Assembly (NCBI GenBank): GCA_049317525.1
Contig: JBMOIC010000009.1
Span: 1 to 64,000 of the forward strand
Length of the DNA stretch: 64,000 nucleotides
From: UBA961 sp049317525
GTDB taxonomy: Bacteria > Bacteroidota > Ignavibacteria > Kapaibacteriales > UBA961
Direction: 5' to 3'
In this document: positions 20,421-28,519 of the stretch, in pieces
Layout of the letters: every line of letters starts with the position of its first letter
How positions within the stretch are numbered: position 1 is the first letter of the stretch
Translations under genes and position numbers: made by a program
The notes under the pieces: model-generated
What the model saw: the letters and a program-made list of their open reading frames with translations, nothing else
Told to the model about the DNA's origin: nothing
The model's database searches: none

Positions 20421-21974
20421 ATGCAATATATCATCTATATTTTATCAGCATTTCTACTATGTAATTATAGTAATGCGCAGAATTCTCAGTCTAAAATGAC
20501 TCCTCATATACCTATTCAATTAACAAAACAATCAATCACAGTTCCTACAAAATATGTGAATTCATTTCCTAAAAATGTAACAATTAATTTACCTAGTGAA
20601 TTTACTGCCAAGGTATTCTATGCTGGATCTCAACTTAAGAAACCTCGCTTTTTTGCTTGGAGTCCAGATTCTATTTTACATGTTGCCGATTTAGATGCTG
20701 CGTCAATTTTTGGATTTCCCGACAGGGATAAGGATGGAATTGCTGATACAATTATTACGGTAGCTAAAAATGTTATTGCGCATGATATTAAGTTTTTCAA
20801 TAATGCTTTATATGCGGCTCAAGAGCGTTCGGTTTTACGATTAATTGATACCAATAAAGATGGTTTTTATGAAACGAGGTCTACATTTATCGATCAGATC
20901 GCAGAAGGAGCAGCCCAGCCTGGTGGTGGGCATACAACCAGAACAATATTGTTTGATTCTTTACATGATAAAATGTATTTGTCTATTGGTTCACGATGCA
21001 ATGTTTGCAGATGGGACACGATTAATAATACAGACTATTTAAGGGCCAGAATTGAACAATGGAATATAGATGGAACAGGAAGAAAAACCTTTGCTTATGG
21101 CATTAGAAATTCAGTGGGTTTAATGCTTAGAGATGGCAAAGTATGGGGAGCAAATAATGGAAGTGATAATCAGGGCAATGAAATACCACCCGAATGGATT
21201 GATGTGATTAGAGAAAATGGCTTTTATGGCTATCCTTTTGCTCATTCAGATGGAATTTTCTTTCCAATTAATTCTAATTCACCAAATGATTATAAGGCAT
21301 TACTACCATATACCATTCGAGATTCACAATTAGTTGCATCAATGAAACAACCAGCTGCATTGATTCAATCTCATTCAGCCCCAATGGCACTGGTTTCAGC
21401 ACAAAAAAATATGCCTGAATATTATCGAAATGGAGTATTTGTTGCTTTAAGAGGCTCTTGGAATAGAAATCCCGCCACTGGAGGCAAGGTGATATTTTTA
21501 GGCTTCGATAATGAACAAGACACAGTAGCAAATCTGGTTTCAGACTTTTTATCTGGATTTATGACAGATTCTACAAAATCTTCAAATTGGGGTTGGGCAA
21601 GGCCAGTTGGACTAGAAACAGATGCAAATGGAAATTTGTATATAGGTAGTGATTCTTTCAATAAGTTTATTCTTATCGTTTCACCTAAGTCTCAATCGTC
21701 TGCAGCAGATGATTCTAATAAACCTATACATGATATAATTTCTATCATTGCACAAGATGATAATAAAGTGAAATTAACATATCATTTGCAGAATATTAAA
21801 CAGTGTACGATTACACTTTATGATATAATGGGTAATAGAGTAAAAGAAATTGTAGATGGCACTCTTATGCCAAACGATGAAATAGATTTCGATATTGCTT
21901 ATAGAGGTTTCTACTTGATACATATAGTTTCACAAGACGGTATCAACAAAACACTACCAGTGATTGTGCATTAA
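20421..21974 (+). CDS. Secreted glucose/sorbosone dehydrogenase-like PQQ propeller protein with T9SS-like tail
   Basis: 517 residues with a signal peptide (ends YSNAQN). The central region resembles the soluble PQQ glucose/L-sorbosone dehydrogenase propeller: KPRFFAWSPDSILHVADLD, then NVIAHDIKFFNNALYAA, GGHTTRTILFD, and the late segment WGANNGSDNQGNEIPPEW. An atypical pair RCNVC near residue 195 sits in the loop where family members vary. The last 80 residues (CTITLYDIMGNRVKEI, then GFYLIHIV) look like a T9SS sorting domain, although the usual PNP box is not clear. Likely an extracellular or outer-membrane sugar oxidase; substrate unknown. It ends 5 bp from the convergent PilM-like gene. Confidence 0.78.
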   Translation: MQYIIYILSAFLLCNYSNAQNSQSKMTPHIPIQLTKQSITVPTKYVNSFPKNVTINLPSEFTAKVFYAGSQLKKPRFFAWSPDSILHVADLDAASIFGFPDRDKDGIADTIITVAKNVIAHDIKFFNNALYAAQERSVLRLIDTNKDGFYETRSTFIDQIAEGAAQPGGGHTTRTILFDSLHDKMYLSIGSRCNVCRWDTINNTDYLRARIEQWNIDGTGRKTFAYGIRNSVGLMLRDGKVWGANNGSDNQGNEIPPEWIDVIRENGFYGYPFAHSDGIFFPINSNSPNDYKALLPYTIRDSQLVASMKQPAALIQSHSAPMALVSAQKNMPEYYRNGVFVALRGSWNRNPATGGKVIFLGFDNEQDTVANLVSDFLSGFMTDSTKSSNWGWARPVGLETDANGNLYIGSDSFNKFILIVSPKSQSSAADDSNKPIHDIISIIAQDDNKVKLTYHLQNIKQCTITLYDIMGNRVKEIVDGTLMPNDEIDFDIAYRGFYLIHIVSQDGINKTLPVIVH

Positions 21975-21979
21975 TTCAC

Positions 21980-22897
21980 TTATAATCGAATACAATCTTT
22001 TTCTTGCAAAGGTGGTAACATTGCTCCTAGAACTGCTGGAAATAAATGTGCGGTTTTCCCGCATAATGTTATTGCAGCAACAGTAAGAGTAGGAGCAGGA
22101 ATAATATTCCTAAAAGCATTTAATCGTTTAACAGGTACTGTTACACCCTCAGCAAGAATATCCATGAGTTTCTTCTCTAAACCATTACTGTAAAGTAAAG
22201 CAATATCAGGAGTTGGTATATATTGCGGTAAAATAGATGTCATAACTTTTACTGCAATTGATCCAAAATTTTCTTGAGAAGGAATACCAAAAAGGGAGTA
22301 AAATGCCAACTGATTGTTATGTATAACACTTACATCCATAAAATTATCTTGAACACCAAAAATAACTGCAGTTTTATCTGCAAATTCTGGATAATTATAT
22401 GCAAATGCGGAATGGGCAGCAAATTGAGAATTTTGAGCATATTCTATAGGCACATGAAAGCTAGAAAAAGCTTGTTTACATATCTGTACATATGCTTGTT
22501 CGGTTAAAATAGCCAATAAATAAGGAGCTGGAACAGAGGGAGTTGAACCAGGAATAATATAAATATCAAAATCAGACAATACAGCATCGGGTAAAGATTG
22601 TCTTATTTCATGTGCCAACATAGCCTTAATCTCATCGGTATTGTCAATTGCTGTAGGTGGTAATTGATAAATAAATACTTTTTCTATAGGAATACTAAAA
22701 TGGCATTCCTGAATCATACTAGAAAAAGGAGCAAATTCCTTTTTTAATGCAGAAGCAATCGCTTGAATATCTTCTGGTTTTTGAAGTATTTGAGGAAAAA
22801 TTCCGATATGCAATACTTCAATTCCTTGGGCATTCTGTGAAAAGATTGCAGCATAAGTTCTGTCAATACCAAAATAGACGGCCAAAGTAGTTTTCAT
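21980..22897 (-). CDS. PilM/DUF3822-like actin-fold (ASKHA) protein, degenerate
   Basis: 305 residues, no signal peptide or membrane segment. The start (LAVYFGIDRTYAAIFSQN) and the later segment AVIFGVQDNFMDVSVIHNNQ, followed by QLAFYSLFG, resemble the phosphate-1 and phosphate-2 regions of PilM and other actin-fold ATPases, but the glycine-rich DIGxxxT pattern is lost (FGVQDNF). The final segment VAAITLCGKTAHLFPA resembles the family C-terminus. DUF3822 of Bacteroidetes is an alternative. No pilus gene is nearby; it lies 21 bp after an amino-acid permease. The function is inferred from fold only. Confidence 0.5.
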   Translation of the reverse strand: MKTTLAVYFGIDRTYAAIFSQNAQGIEVLHIGIFPQILQKPEDIQAIASALKKEFAPFSSMIQECHFSIPIEKVFIYQLPPTAIDNTDEIKAMLAHEIRQSLPDAVLSDFDIYIIPGSTPSVPAPYLLAILTEQAYVQICKQAFSSFHVPIEYAQNSQFAAHSAFAYNYPEFADKTAVIFGVQDNFMDVSVIHNNQLAFYSLFGIPSQENFGSIAVKVMTSILPQYIPTPDIALLYSNGLEKKLMDILAEGVTVPVKRLNAFRNIIPAPTLTVAAITLCGKTAHLFPAVLGAMLPPLQEKDCIRL

Positions 22898-22918
22898 AGA
22901 AGTTTTTTTGATGAATAA

Positions 22919-24394
22919 TCAATTAACCGTTTTATTGCGTTGAAAATACACATAGAATGGAATTCCAATGGCAACAAGGAATAATCCAAACACAGAATTA
23001 ATAATAGGATTTATACCTTTATTATACATGTCAATATCATTATAAACTGTATAGACAACAAATACAAATGCAAAAAGAGTAAAAATTGCTGGGATAAATG
23101 GATAACCCCATACTTTATATGGTCTTGGAGCATCGGGCATCTTTTTTCGTAAAATAAAAATCCCAAATGCACCTAGGGCATAAAAGATCCATGAAACAAA
23201 TATTAACATATCAGTTAAAGTATCAAAAGTTCCACTAAAAACTAAAATGCTGCTCCAAATACCTTGAATAATTAATGCATTTGCAGGCGTTTTAAATGTA
23301 GGATGAATCTTTCCTAAAGAAGGAAAAAATAGTCCTTGTTTGCTCATTGCATAATATACTCTACTGCTAACCAATATTGTACCATTTGAGGTGCCAAATG
23401 TGGAAATCATAATTGCTATTGCAACAAAGCCAGTTGCTAAATATGCTAATGAAGGATTTAATGAAGTAATGATCAATTTAGTAATATCAACAGCTACTAA
23501 TTGAGATGAGGCCATAGATTGTACAGGCATTATATATAGATAAGCAACATTAATAAGAACATATACAGTGATGATTATCATCATGCCTATAAATAAAGCT
23601 TTTGGAATATTCTTAGAAGGATTTTTAACCTCACCCGCTATATATGTAATATTATTCCAGCCATCATAAGCCCAAAAAGCTCCTGATAATGCCATCACGA
23701 TAGCACTTAATAAGTCCCATCCTTGTGGAATTGCAGAACTACCATTTGTATTAATACTGTCTATTGAAAAATTAGCAAAGCTTCCATTGCCTATTGCAAA
23801 AGCACATAAGACAATAAATCCTAATGCAGCAACTTTTAATGTGGTAAATACAAGTTGAACTTTGCCTCCAAGAGCTACGCCACGGTAATTGATTGCGGTT
23901 AACAATAAAATTATAATAGCTGTAAGTATTTTAACTCCAAAGTCTTGTAATGGATGAATTGCTCCAATCAAGGGTATAAATATACTAAAAGCTTCTGTTT
24001 GAGATGATAAATGGGGCAGAGGAAAAAGCGCATTAACAGAATCAGAGAAAATATAGGTTATCGATGCTATAGAAGCAGTTTGCACAACGCTAAACATAGA
24101 CCATCCATATAAATAGGCTATGAAATTTCCATACATTTTTTGAAAGAAAACATATTGTCCCCCAGTTTCTGATATCATTCCTGCAACTTCGGCATTGGTT
24201 AAAGCACCAAATAATGTTAAAACTCCAGCTAATACCCAAATTCCCAATAATAATTCTGGAGATCCTAACTGAAGTGCCATGATAGCTGGTTTTTTAAAAA
24301 TACCGCTACCAATTACTCCTCCAACAACGATTGATATAGTAGTTATTAATCCTAAAGTAGGAAGAAATTCTTTTTGAGTAGATGTTGAGCTCAT
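22919..24394 (-). CDS. APC-family amino-acid permease
   Basis: About 491 residues and 12 or more hydrophobic helices. TM1 carries the APC signature TTISIVVGGVIGSGIFKKPA, and IAGEVKNPSKNIPKAL after TM6 is the conserved cytoplasmic loop of the LAT/serine-threonine exchanger group. The start is the ATG at 24394, which overlaps the thioesterase stop as ATGA; a longer reading frame upstream runs inside the thioesterase gene and is rejected. The substrate is probably an amino acid or polyamine, not determinable. Translational coupling with the thioesterase is likely. Confidence 0.9.
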   Translation of the reverse strand: MSSTSTQKEFLPTLGLITTISIVVGGVIGSGIFKKPAIMALQLGSPELLLGIWVLAGVLTLFGALTNAEVAGMISETGGQYVFFQKMYGNFIAYLYGWSMFSVVQTASIASITYIFSDSVNALFPLPHLSSQTEAFSIFIPLIGAIHPLQDFGVKILTAIIILLLTAINYRGVALGGKVQLVFTTLKVAALGFIVLCAFAIGNGSFANFSIDSINTNGSSAIPQGWDLLSAIVMALSGAFWAYDGWNNITYIAGEVKNPSKNIPKALFIGMMIIITVYVLINVAYLYIMPVQSMASSQLVAVDITKLIITSLNPSLAYLATGFVAIAIMISTFGTSNGTILVSSRVYYAMSKQGLFFPSLGKIHPTFKTPANALIIQGIWSSILVFSGTFDTLTDMLIFVSWIFYALGAFGIFILRKKMPDAPRPYKVWGYPFIPAIFTLFAFVFVVYTVYNDIDMYNKGINPIINSVFGLFLVAIGIPFYVYFQRNKTVN

Positions 24395-24834
24395 AATGTG
24401 GGTTGGATAATTGCCATAGTTGTAGTTGCATGTGCTATTAATTGTTCTATGCCATCGTGATCTGTACAATAAACATGTGCTTCGCAGAAATGGAAAGATT
24501 TTCCAGCTTTAAGTACTTTTCCGATAGACCTTAGCTTGGTTCCAAGGCCTTTTCTTAAATAACTTATCTTGATTTCAGCTGTTACTGTGTGTTCATTATG
24601 TGCAACAAGTGTAAAGCCAGCAAATCCAGCGGCAATATCAGCAATCGTAGCAATCACACCGCCATGAACCAATCCAATTTGTTGCTGATGTATAATTGTT
24701 AAAGGAATTTCTGCTTCAACATATCCAGGTTCAATAACTGTTAGAGTGCATCCAATTGCTTTCATAAATTCCTGTCTTTGCAGATGGTTTAATATTGTCT
24801 GCTTAAAATCAGGATTCTTAGGAATTAATGCCAT
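24391..24834 (-). CDS. PaaI-type hotdog-fold thioesterase
   Basis: 147 residues with the hotdog thioesterase pattern QIGLVHGGVIATIADIAAGF (near residues 52-71), followed by EIKISYLRKGLG. Members hydrolyse acyl-CoA or aryl-CoA thioesters. No signal peptide. It follows the carboxylate-amine ligase gene by 13 bp and overlaps the permease start by 4 bp, so the three probably form one operon. The natural substrate cannot be inferred. Confidence 0.92.
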   Translation of the reverse strand: MALIPKNPDFKQTILNHLQRQEFMKAIGCTLTVIEPGYVEAEIPLTIIHQQQIGLVHGGVIATIADIAAGFAGFTLVAHNEHTVTAEIKISYLRKGLGTKLRSIGKVLKAGKSFHFCEAHVYCTDHDGIEQLIAHATTTMAIIQPTL

Positions 24835-24847
24835 AAAGTATATAATA

Positions 24848-26041
24848 TTATTGGAAGTCTTTTAAATATGAACCTACATCTTCATGTAAACCATGTGTAC
24901 TTTCTTTGTGAATATATGCTACAACTTCTTCAAATTTACCAGATTCATTATATATTCTTAATTGTCTATCTGCTCCAGAACCATTTTCTAAAATCTGATG
25001 TATATAGTTCAACTCTTCTCTCGATCCTAGATCATCAACTACATCATCAACAAATTCTAATAATTCTCGTATTAAATCTTTAGTTGGGATTTCTTTTTCT
25101 TTCCCAAAATCAATCATTTTACCTTCTAAACCATATCGCACTGCTCGCCATTTATTTTCCATTATTAATGCTCTAGAATAATTTCTAAAGCTTAAATTTT
25201 TGGTATATAATGTATAAAGTTTTTTTGCTAATGCTTGGCATAAAGCCGCAATTGCAATGGTTTCTTCAATACGCATGGGAATATCACAAATCCTAATTTC
25301 TAAAGTTGGAAAATTAGGATGTGGCCTTATATCCCACCAAATTTTCTTTGCATTATCTATACAACCTGTTCTGATTAATAAATCAACATATGCTTGATAT
25401 TCAGCATAGCTGGTAAATTCATCTGGTAAATTGGTTCTAGGAAAATTCTCGAATACTTTAGATCTATATGATTTTAAACCTGTATTGTGTCCCATCCAAA
25501 AAGGAGAATTAGCAGATATAGCTAAAATATGAGGTAAAAAATATCTCATTTCATTCATAATCTGAATCTGTAATTCTCTGTCTTCTATACCTATATGTAT
25601 ATGCATGCCAAAAATAAGTAATGACCTGGCCAACATTTGCATATCCTGAACAAGTACTTTATAGCGCTCATCTGGATAGATTTCTTGTTCTTCCCATAAT
25701 GCAAATGGATGTGTGCTTGCTGCTCCTAGTATAAGGCCATTCTGACGGCATAAACCCCAAATCACAGAGCGCATTTTGGTTAATTCTACCTTTGCTTGTT
25801 TGATATTTGTACATACTTTTGTACCGATCTCAAGCATAGATCCATGCATTTCAGGTTTTACATGCTCATGCAATAACAATTGACTTTTCTGAAGTAAACC
25901 AACATCTATATGAGATTTTAAGTCAAATGTTAGCGGATCTATCACCATATATTCTTCTTCAATTCCTACAGTAAAAGAAGGAGGAATTCTAGCTTCAATT
26001 CCTGGAATTATTATTCCTTTTGCATTCGATTCTATACTCAT
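24848..26041 (-). CDS. Carboxylate-amine ligase (GCS2/YbdK family)
   Basis: 397 residues of the glutamate-cysteine ligase type 2 superfamily, which makes gamma-glutamyl or similar amide bonds with ATP. Seen are TVGIEEEYMVIDP (near residue 25), then EIGTKVC, the active-site strand GMHIHIGI and SANSPFWMGHNTGLKSYRS, and RICDIPM in the C-terminal half. YbdK-type enzymes have weak glutamate-cysteine ligase activity; the true substrate is usually unknown. It heads a minus-strand group with a thioesterase, amino-acid permease and PilM-like gene. No glutathione synthetase gene is nearby. Confidence 0.92.
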   Translation of the reverse strand: MSIESNAKGIIIPGIEARIPPSFTVGIEEEYMVIDPLTFDLKSHIDVGLLQKSQLLLHEHVKPEMHGSMLEIGTKVCTNIKQAKVELTKMRSVIWGLCRQNGLILGAASTHPFALWEEQEIYPDERYKVLVQDMQMLARSLLIFGMHIHIGIEDRELQIQIMNEMRYFLPHILAISANSPFWMGHNTGLKSYRSKVFENFPRTNLPDEFTSYAEYQAYVDLLIRTGCIDNAKKIWWDIRPHPNFPTLEIRICDIPMRIEETIAIAALCQALAKKLYTLYTKNLSFRNYSRALIMENKWRAVRYGLEGKMIDFGKEKEIPTKDLIRELLEFVDDVVDDLGSREELNYIHQILENGSGADRQLRIYNESGKFEEVVAYIHKESTHGLHEDVGSYLKDFQ

Positions 26042-26108
26042 TGTATCTTTTATGATATATGTAGAAGTGTAATTGCCACTGTGTAAAATACGAAGATTAC
26101 TTAATTAT

Positions 26109-27374
26109 TTATGTTTGATTATTATGCATCGATGTTCTAATTGAAAATGTAGCTAATGCAGGTATGAATATTGCAGTACACAATACGATGATAATTGTAA
26201 TACTTCCTCCAAAAATAACCGAAGGAATTAATCCCATTAAAGAGGCAGCTAATCCACTTTCGAAGGCTCCAATTTCATTTGATGATCCTATAAATACTCC
26301 ATTCACAGCCGAAACTCTACCCCGCATTTCATCTGGTGTGAATAGTTGTGCGATACTTCCTCTGATTACCATACTTACATTATCAAATGAACCACTGGCT
26401 GCTAATAATAATAATGATAAAAGATAATGTGTAGACATAGCAAAGCCTATAATACATACTCCAAATCCTGCTATGCTTATTAATAATATTTTACCGGTAT
26501 TTCTTAAGGGTGGATGATGAGCCAAATATATACCCATAAGTAAAGAGCCAATAAAAGGAGCTGCTCTTAATATTCCTAATGCTTCTGGGCCCATTAATAA
26601 TACATCTTTAACGAATGCAGGTAATAATGCTATTGCACCTCCAAACATCACTGCAAACATATCTAAAGCCATTGCCCCTACAAGTATTTGATGTGAAAAT
26701 ACGAAGCGCAAACCTGCTAGTAATTTATCTTTTAAGGGTTCTTTCTTGATATCCCTTATTACTTTTTTATATTTTAATCGTAAGAAAGCAATAATACTGC
26801 TTATTAATAATAAACATGTCAATATAGCAGCGGCATTAGCACCATAAAAGCCCAATACTACGCCTCCTAAAGCGGGGCCTGCTACTGCACCAAAATTAAA
26901 TGTATTAGCAGACCAAGTAGCCCCATTAGGAAATAATTCTTTGGGAATAAAATCTGCCCATAATGCCTGTAAGGATGGCCCCATAAAACCTCGGGCTAAT
27001 CCAACAAAAAATAATACGATATAATAGGGTAAAATATCGATAGTATTTGTATGTGTACTAGAGTCAATGTAAAGCTTAAACAATAAAGCAATTGATGAAA
27101 ATAACATCAATAAAACTGCATAAATCACTACATATTTTCTGTTCTTTGTATCTGCTATCAAACCAGAAAACATCGATGTTATAATATATGGTATAGCAAC
27201 CGCAAGTCCAGTAAAACCAAGTACTAATGGATTTCCAGTCTTTGCATATAATATCCAACCTATCGCAATTTCTTGAATCTGAAAGCCTAATGTTAAAAAT
27301 AGTCTGCCAAGCAAATACAGACGGAATGATTGTATTCTAAGAACAGCATATGGATCATGTATGGAAGATTTCAT
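26109..27374 (-). CDS. MFS exporter (EntS/MFS_3-like)
   Basis: About 421 residues with 11-12 hydrophobic helices. The N-terminus after the chosen ATG (MKSSIHDPYAVLRIQSFRLY) and the segments LVLGFTGLAVAIPYIITSM, GLIADTKNRKYVV and FTPDEMRGRVSAVNGVFIG match the major facilitator group that includes the enterobactin exporter EntS. The frame is open 33 codons upstream, but that extension is not conserved-looking. It probably exports a small molecule or siderophore. It is 67 bp upstream of the ligase gene on the same strand and diverges from the structured RNA. Confidence 0.9.
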   Translation of the reverse strand: MKSSIHDPYAVLRIQSFRLYLLGRLFLTLGFQIQEIAIGWILYAKTGNPLVLGFTGLAVAIPYIITSMFSGLIADTKNRKYVVIYAVLLMLFSSIALLFKLYIDSSTHTNTIDILPYYIVLFFVGLARGFMGPSLQALWADFIPKELFPNGATWSANTFNFGAVAGPALGGVVLGFYGANAAAILTCLLLISSIIAFLRLKYKKVIRDIKKEPLKDKLLAGLRFVFSHQILVGAMALDMFAVMFGGAIALLPAFVKDVLLMGPEALGILRAAPFIGSLLMGIYLAHHPPLRNTGKILLISIAGFGVCIIGFAMSTHYLLSLLLLAASGSFDNVSMVIRGSIAQLFTPDEMRGRVSAVNGVFIGSSNEIGAFESGLAASLMGLIPSVIFGGSITIIIVLCTAIFIPALATFSIRTSMHNNQT

Positions 27375-27533
27375 TGTTAAAATTAACCATTTTGAATGAT
27401 GTGAAATATTATGAATAGCAATACTATATATTCTATGTGAAAATTTGTTAATAAGTAGGACAATATCGTACACAAAGTAGGTTATGAGTAGATTTTGTGT
27501 AATACATCTTTTGTGTATAGGTGGTAATTTGCA

Positions 27534-27631
27534 GTGTTCCTTATAAAGGGGGGCACAGGGTCGGTGATTTGTCGCATACTGGGGTCTGGTGAAGTTCCAA
27601 CATCAGAGCGGCATTTCGCTGGCTTTTTTTT
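27534..27631 (+). ncRNA. Candidate structured RNA ending in a U-tract; identity unknown
   Basis: A GC-rich island in otherwise AT-rich intergenic DNA. A 5' hairpin pairs GUGUUCCUU (27534-27542) with the AAGGGGGGCAC segment at 27546-27556 allowing G bulges. A 16-bp stem follows (27560-27575 with 27608-27623), interrupted only by a central U-U/U-U pair. Inside it is a 7-bp stem UCUGGUG/CAUCAGA (27585-27591, 27601-27607) with loop AAGUUCCAA and a 5' bulge AUACUGGGG. Eight Ts follow directly (27624-27631), so this is either a terminating small RNA or a terminator-type leader for the DUF3050 gene 64 bases downstream. The rest of the 27375-27694 interval shows no gene. Confidence 0.6.
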
Positions 27632-27694
27632 GTTAAGAAATGAAACTATCAAGATATTTCATATGTTAATATTTTTTTTTATTAGCGAAATATT

Positions 27695-28453
27695 ATGTCT
27701 CCAGAATGCATGCAATTAGTTAATTCAACCAAAGAATTAGTACAACAATTAATCAATCATCCGCTCTATTCTTCTTTAAAATCTAAGCAATCACTTCAGA
27801 AGTTTATGGAGCATCATGTATATGCTGTATGGGATTTCATGTCTTTAGTAAAAAGCCTTCAAGCAGAATTAACATGTATACAAATACCATGGCTTCCAAA
27901 GGGTAATCCGGCAATTAGGGCATTGATTAATGAGATAATATTGGGAGAGGAGAGCGATATAGATCAAAATGGCAAGGCTTGTAGTCATTTTGAATTATAT
28001 CTAGATGCTATGCGAGAAGCAGATTGCAATGTTGAAAACATCAATTCATTTATTCAAGATATTCAATCTGGATTAAGCGTAGAGAAAGCATTACAATCTG
28101 GAAGAATACCTAAAGCAGCATCAGATTTTGTTCATCATACATTTTCTGTTATTGAAACAGGTAAGCCACATATCATTGCTGCAGTATTTACTTTTGGCCG
28201 TGAAGATCTGATACCAGATATGTTCTTGCCATTAATTGAAGAATTGAAAAAAGAATATCCTTCTCAATTTGATACATTGCAATATTATGTACAAAGGCAT
28301 ATTGATGTTGATGGTGGACATCATTCACATTTAGCACTACAAATGGTTCAGGAATTATGTGGTAATGATATTGAAAAGTGGAATGAAGCTGAATATGCAG
28401 TAAAAGCTGCATTGCAATCTAGAATTGCTTTATGGGATGCGATTGCACATTAA
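27695..28453 (+). CDS. DUF3050 protein, haem-oxygenase-like fold
   Basis: 252 residues, all-helical, no signal peptide. The sequence resembles DUF3050 proteins of the haem-oxygenase-like superfamily, which includes HDO diiron oxidases/oxygenases and TenA. Candidate metal ligands are acidic and histidine residues at E39/H40/H41, E80, E85/E86, H98/E100 and the C-terminal HIDVDGGHHSH (H202-H212). VYAVWDFMSLVKSLQ matches the family's first helices. Enzymatic activity is not known for the family as far as I can say. The upstream structured RNA may regulate it. Confidence 0.85.
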   Translation: MSPECMQLVNSTKELVQQLINHPLYSSLKSKQSLQKFMEHHVYAVWDFMSLVKSLQAELTCIQIPWLPKGNPAIRALINEIILGEESDIDQNGKACSHFELYLDAMREADCNVENINSFIQDIQSGLSVEKALQSGRIPKAASDFVHHTFSVIETGKPHIIAAVFTFGREDLIPDMFLPLIEELKKEYPSQFDTLQYYVQRHIDVDGGHHSHLALQMVQELCGNDIEKWNEAEYAVKAALQSRIALWDAIAH

Positions 28454-28519
28454 TGCTATCAAACTATACTTCTTTAAAGAATTGGCATGAAAACGGATAA
28501 TTATATATAGTTATTCGTT

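Noticed and set aside
22919..24469. Long N-terminal extension of the permease
   Set aside because: The first 25 codons run inside the thioesterase gene and do not resemble a permease; the ATG at 24394 gives the standard ATGA overlap.
27534..27631. Small SRP (4.5S) RNA, tmRNA or cobalamin riboswitch
   Set aside because: The SRP core GGAA/GNRA loop with GCAGCC is absent, there is no tRNA-like acceptor end, and no cobalamin consensus blocks are present.
27534..27719. A 61-residue plus-strand ORF over the structured RNA
   Set aside because: It begins at a non-ATG codon inside the hairpin region and runs through the terminator U-tract, and the GC-rich bases are explained by base pairing.
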